Source: Caldovatus sediminis (GTDB lineage: Bacteria; Pseudomonadota; Alphaproteobacteria; Acetobacterales; Acetobacteraceae). Taken from it: a stretch of 64,000 nucleotides of DNA. A program made the position numbers and the translations under genes. Where the stretch lies: the NCBI RefSeq assembly GCF_014644455.1, contig NZ_BMKS01000015.1:36097-100096 (forward strand). Reading direction: 5' to 3'. The notes under the pieces are model-generated. The model saw only the letters and a program-made list of their open reading frames with translations. It was not told the origin of the DNA and did not search any database. Of the stretch, positions 28,754 to 36,878 are shown piece by piece. Position 1 is the stretch's first letter, and the number at the start of each line of letters is the position of its first letter.

Positions 28754-30162
28754 GCGTCGCTCCGCGGCCGCCGGGCGGCGGCGGGCCGCAGCGCGGCGAG
28801 GGCGCGGCGCGAGAGCTTGCCCACCGCGTCGCGCGGCAGCGCGTCCAGCATCACCACGGGGCGCGGCAGGAAGGCCGGCTCGATCCGCTCGCGCAGCGCG
28901 GCGACGATCTCGCGCGCCGAGCGGTCTGGGGCGACGACGTAGGCGGCGAGCCGCGCGCGCGGGTTGCGGTCGAGGTCCTCCGGGGCGACGAAGACGCCGT
29001 CGCGCACCCCCTCGATCTCGTTGAGGATGCGGGTGAGCCCGGCGAGCGAGGCCCGCTTGCCGGCTAGCTTGACCACGTCCGCGCGCCGGCCGAGCAGGCG
29101 GAAGCGGCCGTCCCCGGCCGGCGCCAGCTCGTCGGCGAGCGGCACCGGCCGCGGCAGGCCGGGCACCTCGGCGAGCGCCGAGCCGTCCGCCGCGATGCGG
29201 AGGCGCACGCCGTCGTAGGGCCGCCACAGCGGCCCCTCGACGGTGCGGCGGCTGGCGAGGGAGCCCGCCTCGGTCGCGCCGTAGATCTCCAGCACCCGGG
29301 TCCGCCAGGCCCGCTCCGCCTCCGCCGCGAGTTCCCCGGCGAGCGGCGCGGTGGCGGAGATCACCGCCTCCAGCGCCGGCAGCCCGGCGCCGGAGGCGAG
29401 CAGGGCGCGGAGCTGCAGCGGCGTGGTCACGAGGAGGCGGCGCGGCGGCGCCTCGGCGAGCGCCTCGGCCAGGTCGGAGGGGTAGAAGGTGGGGCCGGCA
29501 TGGCCCGCCGCCTCGGCGTGCAGCGGCAGCAGCAGCGTCGTCTCGAAGCCGTACATGTGCTGCGCCGGGACGCTGGCGACGATGCTGGCGGGCCGGGCGG
29601 GATCGGCGAGGTCGAAGCGCGCCGCGGCGGCGCGCGCGCCGGCGACCAGGGCGCCCCAGGGCTTGGCGTGCGGCGCCGGCTCGCCGGTGCTGCCGGAGGT
29701 GAAGGCGATGGCGGCGATCCGCTCCGCCGGGATGCGCGGCGCGGCCACGGCGCGGCCGGCGTCGCCGGGGGGGAGGAGCGCCTCGGCGCAGCCGGTCACG
29801 ACGACGGGGCAGGCGGCGGCGGCGGCGTCCTGCGCCAGGGTGGCGGCGTCGTCCACCAGGGCGTGGGCGCCGGGATGGCGCTCCGCCAGCTCGCGCAGCC
29901 GGCGCGGCGAGCGGTCGGCCGAGAGCAGGGTGGTCTGGCCGCGCATCAGCGCCGCGGCGAAGCCGAGCAGGGCGAGGTAGCGGTCGGCGCAGAGGTTGAT
30001 CGCGCAGGGCGCCTCCGGCAGCCGCGCCGCCAGCGCGGCGGCCTCGGCGAGGAAGCGGCCGACCGTGATCGCCTCGCCGCGGCGGCGGAACAGCACCGCC
30101 TCCGGCCGGCGCGGCGTCAGCGGCGGCGCGGCGCCGATCGTGCCGGCGGCGTCAGGCGGCAT
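28750..30162 (-). CDS. AMP-dependent acyl/aryl-ACP ligase (ApeH-like)
   Basis: A 470-residue adenylate-forming enzyme. It has the phosphate-binding loop FTSGSTGEP near residue 153, the adenine-binding IYGATEAGS near 300, the hinge LLGRRADVVKLAGKR near 360 and the catalytic Lys in DAVGKLSR near 450. In aryl-polyene biosynthesis the ligase activates an aromatic acid (4-hydroxycinnamate or a hydroxybenzoate) and loads it on the ACP as starter unit. No aromatic-acid-forming ammonia lyase is encoded nearby, so the starter must come from elsewhere. It overlaps the membrane-protein gene by 11 bases and the ApeI-like gene by 4. Confidence 0.82.
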   Translation of the reverse strand: MPPDAAGTIGAAPPLTPRRPEAVLFRRRGEAITVGRFLAEAAALAARLPEAPCAINLCADRYLALLGFAAALMRGQTTLLSADRSPRRLRELAERHPGAHALVDDAATLAQDAAAAACPVVVTGCAEALLPPGDAGRAVAAPRIPAERIAAIAFTSGSTGEPAPHAKPWGALVAGARAAAARFDLADPARPASIVASVPAQHMYGFETTLLLPLHAEAAGHAGPTFYPSDLAEALAEAPPRRLLVTTPLQLRALLASGAGLPALEAVISATAPLAGELAAEAERAWRTRVLEIYGATEAGSLASRRTVEGPLWRPYDGVRLRIAADGSALAEVPGLPRPVPLADELAPAGDGRFRLLGRRADVVKLAGKRASLAGLTRILNEIEGVRDGVFVAPEDLDRNPRARLAAYVVAPDRSAREIVAALRERIEPAFLPRPVVMLDALPRDAVGKLSRRALAALRPAAARRPRSDA

Positions 30163-30832
30163 GGCGCGGGCGCCGCGGCGCCGCCGAGGCCGGCGCGAGG
30201 GCCGCTTCGTGCCATCCGGCGCGGAGCACGACGCGACAGGTCCGCAGCGGCGAGGCGATGCCGAGATGCGGGAAGCGCAGCGTGCGCACCAGGTGCTCGG
30301 CGAGGAACACCGCCGCCACCAGGCCGGGATTGACCGCCAGCAGAACCCCGTCCGGCACCGCCAGGACGCCGGCGAGCACCAGCCCGTGCCCGATCGCCAG
30401 CAGGGCCAGCAGCGCCGCCCAGAACGCGGTCAGGCGGCGCGCGTAGCCCTCGCACTCGGGCGGCACGACGCCGCGGTCGAGCCGGGTGTAGCGCGCGATC
30501 AGCGGCTCCCGTCCGGGGAGCAGCGTCGCGGCGAAGACCAGCGCGAGCAGGAGCTCGCACAGGGGCGGCAGGGCGTCGAGGGCGTGCCCGAGCCAGGGCG
30601 GCGGCGCGACGGCGACCGCCGCCGCGAGCCCCGCGAGGCCGAGCGCGCCGCCGAGGCGTCCGCGCCGCGCCGCGCCGCGCCCGGACGTCGCCACCGCCAT
30701 CGCCAGCCCCGCCGCCAGCGCCGCGGCGGCGAGGCCGTCCGCACCGAGGGCGCGCGCCAGCACGAAGCCGGCGCCGAGCAGCCCGGTCAGCGCCAGCGGG
30801 AGCGAGGCGGCGCTTGGCGGCTCCCCGGCCAT
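30152..30832 (-). CDS. COG4648-type inner-membrane protein (ApeG-like)
   Basis: A 226-residue protein with about six membrane segments. The conserved stretch SPLRTCRVVLRAGWHEAA near the C-terminus and YTRLDRGVVPPECEGYARRLT in the middle (shown as YTRLDRG and YARRLT) fit the COG4648 family found beside aryl-polyene ACP and ligase genes. Its biochemical role is not known. ATG 30832 lies 11 bases after the ACP stop, and the gene overlaps the ligase start by 11 bases, so it is in the same operon. Confidence 0.72.
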   Translation of the reverse strand: MAGEPPSAASLPLALTGLLGAGFVLARALGADGLAAAALAAGLAMAVATSGRGAARRGRLGGALGLAGLAAAVAVAPPPWLGHALDALPPLCELLLALVFAATLLPGREPLIARYTRLDRGVVPPECEGYARRLTAFWAALLALLAIGHGLVLAGVLAVPDGVLLAVNPGLVAAVFLAEHLVRTLRFPHLGIASPLRTCRVVLRAGWHEAALAPASAAPRRPRHAA

Positions 30833-30843
30833 CCCGTGGCGCC

Positions 30844-31116
30844 CTACCTGGTCCGATGCTTCTCGACGTGCGCGGCGAGGGCGCGCAGACTGGCGAAGAT
30901 GCGGTGGTTGCGCTCGTCGTCGGAGCGGAGCTGGAAGCCGTAGCGGCGGGAGATGGCGAGGGCGATCTCCAGCGCGTCGATCGAGTCGAGGCCGAGGCCC
31001 TCGTTGAACAGCGGCGCCTCGGGATCGATCTCCTCGGGCGCCGTCTCGAGATGCAGGGCTTCCACGATCAGCCGGGCAAGTTCGGCTTCCAGGGGAACTG
31101 TCGAAGTCACGGACAT
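30844..31116 (-). CDS. Acyl carrier protein of the aryl-polyene-like cluster
   Basis: A 90-residue carrier protein. The phosphopantetheine attachment site is Ser45 in GLDSIDALE, a variant of the usual DSL motif. The surrounding acidic helix II (LEIALAISRRYG) is typical. It is the first gene of the minus-strand cluster and would carry the growing polyene chain. Aryl-polyene clusters usually have two ACPs; only one is seen here. A recognisable -35/-10 pair was not found in the divergent region up to the deacetylase gene. Confidence 0.85.
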   Translation of the reverse strand: MSVTSTVPLEAELARLIVEALHLETAPEEIDPEAPLFNEGLGLDSIDALEIALAISRRYGFQLRSDDERNHRIFASLRALAAHVEKHRTR

Positions 31117-31240
31117 GCTCGGACCAAGGCCCCGCAATCGGTTGGAGGACGGGCATCCCCGCCGCGCCGGCGGCGCTGCGCGCGGAAAGATGCGGCGCCC
31201 GGGTTCCGCGCGACCAGGACGCCCGATATCAGACCGCCGG

Positions 31241-32392
31241 ATGCCAGAAAGTCGGATGCCACGCAATCGGACAATCGCGCCGCCCCCCCGCGCCGAAGGC
31301 CAAGGTTATCAAGGGCCAAGCGGCGTCTCAAGGGCGGCATCGCGGGGCGCGGCGGGCGCGCCCGCGCCGCCTGCGCCCGACGCCGCGGCCGCCCGGCGCG
31401 CCGCGGTGTTCGCCGCGCTGCCGGACTCGCTCACCTTCACCGTGGACGTGGAGGAACTGCACCCGGAATCCTCCGCCGCCCGGCTGGAGCGCACCACCCG
31501 CCGGCTGCTCGACCTGCTCGAGGAGGCGGAGGGGCGCGGCACCTTCTTCGTCCTCGGCGAGGCCGCCCGCCGCGCCCCCGGCCTGGTGCGCGAGATCGCC
31601 CGGCGCGGCCACGAGCTCGCCTCGCACGGCGAGCGGCACCGCGCGCTGGGCGCCGAAACCCCGGAAGGGTTCCGCGCCGGCCTTGCGGCGTGCAAGGCGC
31701 GGATCGAGGACCTCGCCGGCGCGCCCGTGCTCGGCTTCCGCGCGCCGATGTTCTCGCTGACGGCGGGCACCGCCCCCTGGGCGACGGCGATCCTCGGCGA
31801 GCTGGGCTTCGCCTATTCCTCGTCGGTCGTGCCGGCCTGGAACTTCCTGCACGGCTATCCGGGCGCGCCGCGGCGGCCCTTCCTGTGGCCGTCCGGGGTG
31901 CTCGAGCTGCCCTGCCCGCTCGGCCGCGTGGGGCCGCTCGCCATGCCCTTCCTCGGCGGGATGTACCTCCGCTACCTGCCGCCTTGGCGGCTGCGGCAGT
32001 TCGCGCGCCAGGCCGGCGCGGCGCCGGACGGCGCCGTGTTCTGGACCTACTGCCATCCCTACGACGTGGACACGGCGCAGGGGCTGCGCCGCTATGCCGA
32101 TCTCGGCCTCGGGGCGAGCCTGATGCTGTGGCTCAACCGCGGGCGCATGGAGGGGCGGCTGCGGGCGGTGCTCGCCGGTCGGCGCTCGCTCCCCTTCGCC
32201 GCGCGGCTGGAGGCGATGCGCGCCGCGGCGGACCGCTCCTTCCGGCCGGGGTGGGCGGCGGGGGCCGCGCCCCCCGGCGGCACGCCACGAGCCGATCGCG
32301 GGCGGCCGGAGACGGCCGGGAGCGCGGATCGGCCCGAAGCCCGGGGCGCGAGGGCCGTTGCGGCGAGTGCAGGCGGGCGAACGCGTCCCTAG
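31241..32392 (+). CDS. Polysaccharide deacetylase family protein
   Basis: A NodB-fold carbohydrate deacetylase of about 383 residues if ATG 31241 is used; ATG 31256 or GTG 31406 are alternatives because the first 50 residues are low-complexity. The fold signature TFTVDVEE supplies the catalytic Asp and metal-binding Asp, and ASHGERH supplies the two metal-binding His. GFRAPMFSLT and the late WTYCHPYDVD match the exopolysaccharide-associated DUF3473 group. It is divergent from the aryl-polyene-like operon and may modify a surface glycan. Its 3' end overlaps the convergent tam gene by 4 bases. Confidence 0.82.
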   Translation: MPESRMPRNRTIAPPPRAEGQGYQGPSGVSRAASRGAAGAPAPPAPDAAAARRAAVFAALPDSLTFTVDVEELHPESSAARLERTTRRLLDLLEEAEGRGTFFVLGEAARRAPGLVREIARRGHELASHGERHRALGAETPEGFRAGLAACKARIEDLAGAPVLGFRAPMFSLTAGTAPWATAILGELGFAYSSSVVPAWNFLHGYPGAPRRPFLWPSGVLELPCPLGRVGPLAMPFLGGMYLRYLPPWRLRQFARQAGAAPDGAVFWTYCHPYDVDTAQGLRRYADLGLGASLMLWLNRGRMEGRLRAVLAGRRSLPFAARLEAMRAAADRSFRPGWAAGAAPPGGTPRADRGRPETAGSADRPEARGARAVAASAGGRTRP

Positions 32393-33204
32393 ACCCGCGC
32401 CAGGATGAACAGCCGCCGGAACGGCAGCAGCACCGCGCCGTCCGCCCGCGGCGGGTAGCGCGGCCGCACCGCCTCGGCGTAGGCGGCGAGGAAGGCCGCC
32501 CGCACGTCCGTCGCCTCCGCCGCCGGACCGTCGTCGAGGGCGTCGAGGAAAGGCCGCAGGCTGCTGCCCAGGGCCCACTGCACGACCGGGTCGGGGCCGC
32601 GCAGCACGTGGATGTACTCGGTCAGCCACAGGTCGAGCGCGGCGGTGCGGCCGGCGAGCAGGTCGTAGTAGGTCTCCGGCGCCAGGATCGGCGGCGCGCT
32701 GCGCACGCCGCGCAGCCGCTCCGTCCAGGGCTGCCCCTCGCGCGCCGCGACCTCGTACTGCAGCGTCCGGAAGGGCGCGGCGTCCATCGCCGGCATCTGC
32801 ACCGCGAGCACGCCGCCCGGGGCGAGACAGCCGAGCAGGCGCGGGAACAGCGTCTCGTGCCCGGTCAGCCAGTGGAGGGCGGCGTTGGAGAAGATCACGT
32901 CCACCGGCTCGGTCGGCGCCCAGGCGGCGATGTCCGCCTGCTCGACGCGGAAGCCCGCCCGGGCGGCACGGGCGAGCATCGCGGCGGAGCCGTCCACGCC
33001 GGTGACCTCGGCGCCGGGGAAGCGCGCGGCGAGGATCGGCAGGGCATTGCCGGCGCCGCAGCCGAGGTCCACCACGCGGCGCGTCGGGCCGGGATGCCGC
33101 AGGCGCGCGATCAGGTCGAGGGCGGGGCGCAGCCGCTCGTCGCCGAAGCGCAGGTACTGCTCCGGGTCCCAGCCGGGGTTGGCGGACGGCGCGGGGCCGC
33201 TCAT
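32389..33204 (-). CDS. tam: Trans-aconitate 2-methyltransferase
   Basis: A 271-residue class I AdoMet methyltransferase. Motif I is VVDLGCGAGN near residue 43, the acidic ribose-binding end is TGVDGS near 68, and ADIAAW and FSNAALHWL follow. The segments LPRLLGCLAPGGVLAVQMP and PETYYDLL match Tam, which methylates trans-aconitate, an inhibitor of aconitase. The length equals the family norm. ATG 33204 overlaps the stop of the small membrane-protein gene (ATGA). Confidence 0.85.
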   Translation of the reverse strand: MSGPAPSANPGWDPEQYLRFGDERLRPALDLIARLRHPGPTRRVVDLGCGAGNALPILAARFPGAEVTGVDGSAAMLARAARAGFRVEQADIAAWAPTEPVDVIFSNAALHWLTGHETLFPRLLGCLAPGGVLAVQMPAMDAAPFRTLQYEVAAREGQPWTERLRGVRSAPPILAPETYYDLLAGRTAALDLWLTEYIHVLRGPDPVVQWALGSSLRPFLDALDDGPAAEATDVRAAFLAAYAEAVRPRYPPRADGAVLLPFRRLFILARV

Positions 33205-33407
33205 CGTCCCTCCTCCTCGTCGCCCCGCTCGCGGGCGTCGAAATGCCGGTCCACCACCCGGATCGCGTAGGCGAAGCAGGCGGCGAACAGAAGCACGCCG
33301 AGATGCTCGGCGGTCAGGACCGCCTCCTGCCGGCCCGCCAGCAGGACCAGCGCGCCGACGCCGACCACCGCCGCCAGCGCGATGCGCAGCCAGGACCCCA
33401 TCGGCAT
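33201..33407 (-). CDS. Small membrane protein, unknown function
   Basis: A 68-residue protein with two hydrophobic segments (IALAAVVGVGALVLLAG and LGVLLFAACFAYAI) and a charged, acidic C-terminal tail (RERGDEEEGR). It is not a family I recognise. It is translationally coupled to tam and follows the patatin gene by 35 bases. ATG 33407 gives a short basic start before the first segment. Confidence 0.6.
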   Translation of the reverse strand: MPMGSWLRIALAAVVGVGALVLLAGRQEAVLTAEHLGVLLFAACFAYAIRVVDRHFDARERGDEEEGR

Positions 33408-33442
33408 CGCCCCGCCCCCTCCGTTCCGCGTCCGTCGCCACC

Positions 33443-34603
33443 TCACAGGTAACGGGCGCGGATGTCGAGGCTGCTCTCGCGGCCGAGCTTGTCGAAATGC
33501 TCGGCGAGCCAGCGGTCGGCAGCCTCGCGGCCGTAGCCGCGCAGGGTCTGGAGGAAGTCCCAGTCGCCGTTGAACTTCGTCGAGAGCTTGAAGCGGCGCA
33601 TCCGCTCCTCGTCCTCGATCACGTGCAGGAACAGGCGACGGTAGCGCGGCTGCTCCAGCCGCCCCGCGTCGAGCAGGCGCTGGACGAAGTCGATCGCGCG
33701 CATCTCGGCGACAAGCGAGCCGTTGAAGGTGATCTCGTTCAGCCGGTTCATGATCTCGGCCGGCGTGGTCGGCGTCTCCTCGCGGACCAGGGGGTTGAGC
33801 TGGACCACCACGATGTCGGGCGGCCCGCCATGCTCGTAGAGCGGCCAGAGGGCGGGATTGCCGAGGTAGCCGCCGTCCCAGTAGGGCTCGCCGTCGATCT
33901 CCACCGCCTTGAAGATCTGCGGCAGGCAGGCGGAGGCGAGCAGCGCCTCGACGCTGATCTCCCTGCGGCTGAAGATGCGCGGCTTGCCGGTGCGCACGTT
34001 GGTCGCGGAGACGAAGAGCTTCGGCGCCTTCGCCGCCTCGCGCAGCAGCGCGACGTCCACCGACTGCTCGAGCGCCCGGCGCAGCGGGTTGTAGTCGAAG
34101 GGCGTCGGGTTGATCTGGTAGGGGGAGAAGACCCGGGTCAGGGTCTCGAAGGTCTGGTAGGCGACGGAGTAGGTCAGGTCGTGGCCCCAGATCAGCCTCT
34201 CCCAGGGGAGGCTGCGGACGGGGCTCGCCGTCAGCCGGGCGCCGATGCTGCGCCAGAAGCGGTCGAGGGCGTGGATCGCGCCCTGCGGCCCGTCCTCGAT
34301 CAGGCCCTGCACCAGCATCACCGCGTTGATCGCCCCGGCCGAGGTGCCGGAGACGCCGTCGATCTCGAGCCGGTCGTCCTCGAGCAGCCGCTCCAGGACG
34401 CCCCAGGTGAAGGCGCCGTGCGTGCCGCCGCCCTGCAGGCCGAGGCTGATCCTCCGCTTCCCGGACGGCGCGCGCGACGGCGTCGCGGGCCGCGGCGCGC
34501 GGTGCGCGACCGGGCCGAGCACCTCAGTGGCGGCGATGCGGTCGGCCGCCTCGCGCTTCGCCGCGCTGCGCTTCGGCCCGGTCGCGGGCGCGTCCGTCGT
34601 CAC
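33443..34603 (-). CDS. Patatin-like phospholipase (DUF3734 type)
   Basis: A 386-residue patatin-fold hydrolase. The oxyanion loop GGGTHGA is at residues 58-64, the nucleophile Ser88 in GTSAG, and the catalytic Asp in WDGGYLGNP near residue 226. The C-terminal part (MRRFKLSTKFN, GYGREAADRWLAEHFD) fits the DUF3734 subtype that is commonly placed beside 3-hydroxybutyrate dehydrogenase and may take part in polyhydroxyalkanoate or lipid turnover. GTG 34603 overlaps the dehydrogenase stop (GTGA). Confidence 0.85.
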   Translation of the reverse strand: MTTDAPATGPKRSAAKREAADRIAATEVLGPVAHRAPRPATPSRAPSGKRRISLGLQGGGTHGAFTWGVLERLLEDDRLEIDGVSGTSAGAINAVMLVQGLIEDGPQGAIHALDRFWRSIGARLTASPVRSLPWERLIWGHDLTYSVAYQTFETLTRVFSPYQINPTPFDYNPLRRALEQSVDVALLREAAKAPKLFVSATNVRTGKPRIFSRREISVEALLASACLPQIFKAVEIDGEPYWDGGYLGNPALWPLYEHGGPPDIVVVQLNPLVREETPTTPAEIMNRLNEITFNGSLVAEMRAIDFVQRLLDAGRLEQPRYRRLFLHVIEDEERMRRFKLSTKFNGDWDFLQTLRGYGREAADRWLAEHFDKLGRESSLDIRARYL

Positions 34604-35394
34604 GCCGCGATCCAGGCGCCGTCTATGCTCAGCGCCGCCCCGTTCAGGCTGGCCGTGTCGGGGCCGCAGACGTAGAGCGCCATGCGCGCCACCTCCTCCA
34701 CCTCCACCCAGCGCTTCGAGGGCTGCTTGGCGAGGACCACCTCGGTCAGCGCCTCCTCCTCGCTGATGCCCCTCTCCCGCGCCGCGGCGACGACCTGCGC
34801 CTCCGCGAGCGGCGTGCGGGTGAAGCCCGGGCAGATCGCGTTGCAGGTGACGCCGGTGCGCGCGACCTCCAGCGCCACCGTCTTCGTCAGCCCGACGACG
34901 CCGTGCTTGGCGGCGACGTAGGCGACCTTGAACGGGCTCGCGACCAGGCCGTGGGCGGAGGCGATGTTGACGATCCGCCCCCAGCCCCGCGCCCTCATCC
35001 CCGGCAGCGCCGCCTTGATGGCGTGGAAGCCGGCGGAGAGGTTGATCGCGAGGATCCGGTCCCACTGCTCCTCCGGGAACTCCTCGATCGGCGCGGTGAA
35101 CTGGATGCCGGCGTTGTTGACCAGGATGTCCACCCGGCCGAGCGCCTTCTCGGCCGCCGCCACCATCTCCCGCACGGCGGCGGGCCGCGACAGGTCGTGG
35201 TCGGAGAACGGCGCCTCGCCGCCGCCCATGGCGGCGCCGACCTCGCGCCGCGCCGCGGCGATGTCCTCCGGCCGGCCGAGGCCGTTCAGCATCACCGTCG
35301 CCCCGGCCCGCGCGAACATCCGCGCGATGCCGAGGCCGATGCCGGAGGTCGAGCCGGTGACGAGGGCCGTGCGGCCCTCCAGCGTGCGTTCCAT
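34600..35394 (-). CDS. 3-hydroxybutyrate dehydrogenase
   Basis: A 264-residue SDR enzyme converting 3-hydroxybutyrate to acetoacetate with NAD. It shows TGSTSGIG near residue 12, NNAG near 95, the catalytic Tyr and Lys in YVAAKHG and the family-specific PGFTRTPLAEAQV and LAKQPSKRWV segments that distinguish this enzyme from other SDRs. It is coupled to the patatin gene, which supports a role in poly-3-hydroxybutyrate use. ATG 35394 is chosen over an upstream start because it directly precedes the conserved N-terminus. Confidence 0.85.
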   Translation of the reverse strand: MERTLEGRTALVTGSTSGIGLGIARMFARAGATVMLNGLGRPEDIAAARREVGAAMGGGEAPFSDHDLSRPAAVREMVAAAEKALGRVDILVNNAGIQFTAPIEEFPEEQWDRILAINLSAGFHAIKAALPGMRARGWGRIVNIASAHGLVASPFKVAYVAAKHGVVGLTKTVALEVARTGVTCNAICPGFTRTPLAEAQVVAAARERGISEEEALTEVVLAKQPSKRWVEVEEVARMALYVCGPDTASLNGAALSIDGAWIAA

Positions 35395-35444
35395 GGGACT
35401 GCCCCGATCCTTCGCAACCGCAGCGACGAGCCGCCGCAATAGGC

Positions 35445-36878
35445 TCAGGGCAGGCGCATGAGCAAGCCGGCCAGTCGTTTCGCCGCCGGGGAGAGGAGCC
35501 GGGGGACGAAGAACTCGCCCGCCGCCCGCTTCGCCGCCTCGGCCAGGGTCGGATAGGGCAGGACGAGGCCGGCGAGCGCCGAGAGCGGCAGCTTCCGCCC
35601 GATCATCAGCCCGAACATCCCGGCCATGTCGCCCGCCCGCGGGCCGAGCACCGAGGCGCCGAGCAGCCGGCCCTTCGGCGTGGCGACCAGCTTGACCAGC
35701 CCCTCCGGCCGCCCCTCGGCCACCGCGCGGTCGTTCTCCGAGAGCGGCCAGCGCAGGATGCGCAGCGCCGTATGCCCGGCCTCGCGCGCCTCGGCCTCGG
35801 TCAGCCCGACCTGGGCGAGCTCGGGGTCGGTGTAGGTCACGCGCGGCAGCGCCGCGTAGTCGAGCTTCGCCGGGAGGCGAAACAGCATCGCGCGCGCGAT
35901 GATCGCGGCGTGCTGCGCGCAGACGTGGGTGAAGCCGCGCGGGCCGAGGCCCCGCGGGTCGGCGATGTCCCCGGCCGCCCAGACCCGGCGGTTGGAGACC
36001 GAGCGCAGCGAGAGGTCGGTCACGATCCCGTGCCGCGTCGCCTCGATGCCGGCCGCCGGCAGGTCGAGGCCGGCGAGGCGCGGCACCCGGCCCGCGGCGA
36101 GCAGCAGGTGCGTGCCGGCGATCCGGCTGCCGTCCTCCAGCACCGCGGCGAGGCCGCCGGCCTCGTCCGGCTCGACCCGGCGCAGCGCCGCGCCCTCGCG
36201 CAGCGCCACGCCCTCGGCCTTGAGCGCCTGGCGCAGGCCCTCGACCAGCTCGGGGTCCTCGCGCCCGGCGATGCCGGGCGCCGCCTCGATGACGGTGACG
36301 AGGCAGCCGAGCCGGACATGCGCCTGCGCCATCTCCAGCCCGACCGCGCCGCCGCCGACGATGATCAGGTGGCCGGGCGGGTCCTCGAGGTCGAAGAGCG
36401 TCTCGTTGGTGAGGTAGGGCACCTCGGCGAGGCCCGGGATGCCGGGCACCGCGGGGGCGCTGCCGGCGGCGACGACGGCGCGGCGGAAGGTGTGGCGGCG
36501 GCCGCCGGCCTCGATCGTGTCGGGGGCGACGAAATGGGCGCTGGCGCGGATCACCTCGGCGCCGAGGGCGCGGAACCGCGCCTCGGAGTCGTTCGGGGCG
36601 AGGCGGGCGATGGCGCCGCGCACATGGGCGCGCACCGCGGCCCAGTCGATCTCCGGCGGCGGCAGGCGGATGCCGAAGCGGGCGGCGTCGCGCGCCTGCT
36701 GCGCGCGGCGGGCGGCGGCGAGCAGCGCCTTGGAGGGGACGCAGCCGTGGTTCAGGCAGTCGCCGCCCATGCGCGCCCGCTCGATCAGCGCGACCTTCAG
36801 GCCGAGCTGCGCGGCGAAGGCGGCGACCGAGAGCCCGGCCGCGCCGGCGCCGATGATCGCCACGTCGTAGTCAGCCAT
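35445..36878 (-). CDS. Pyridine nucleotide-disulfide oxidoreductase (mercuric-reductase-like)
   Basis: A 477-residue flavoprotein. The FAD motif GAGAAG is at residues 9-14, the redox-active disulfide is in GGDCLNHGCVPSK near 40-52, and the NAD-binding IVGGGAVGLEMA is near 175. The second FAD motif AAGDIAD is near 305. The C-terminal interface contains YPTLAEA in place of the His-x-x-x-x-Glu of lipoamide dehydrogenase, which argues against that function. It overlaps the TVP38 gene by 8 bases; this pairing is common and its role is not established. Confidence 0.85.
   Translation of the reverse strand: MADYDVAIIGAGAAGLSVAAFAAQLGLKVALIERARMGGDCLNHGCVPSKALLAAARRAQQARDAARFGIRLPPPEIDWAAVRAHVRGAIARLAPNDSEARFRALGAEVIRASAHFVAPDTIEAGGRRHTFRRAVVAAGSAPAVPGIPGLAEVPYLTNETLFDLEDPPGHLIIVGGGAVGLEMAQAHVRLGCLVTVIEAAPGIAGREDPELVEGLRQALKAEGVALREGAALRRVEPDEAGGLAAVLEDGSRIAGTHLLLAAGRVPRLAGLDLPAAGIEATRHGIVTDLSLRSVSNRRVWAAGDIADPRGLGPRGFTHVCAQHAAIIARAMLFRLPAKLDYAALPRVTYTDPELAQVGLTEAEAREAGHTALRILRWPLSENDRAVAEGRPEGLVKLVATPKGRLLGASVLGPRAGDMAGMFGLMIGRKLPLSALAGLVLPYPTLAEAAKRAAGEFFVPRLLSPAAKRLAGLLMRLP

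Noticed and set aside
35445..36878. Dihydrolipoyl dehydrogenase or a true mercuric reductase
   Set aside because: The C-terminal His-x-x-x-x-Glu catalytic pair is replaced by YPTLAEA, and there is neither a heavy-metal domain nor a mer gene neighbourhood, so only the superfamily is called.
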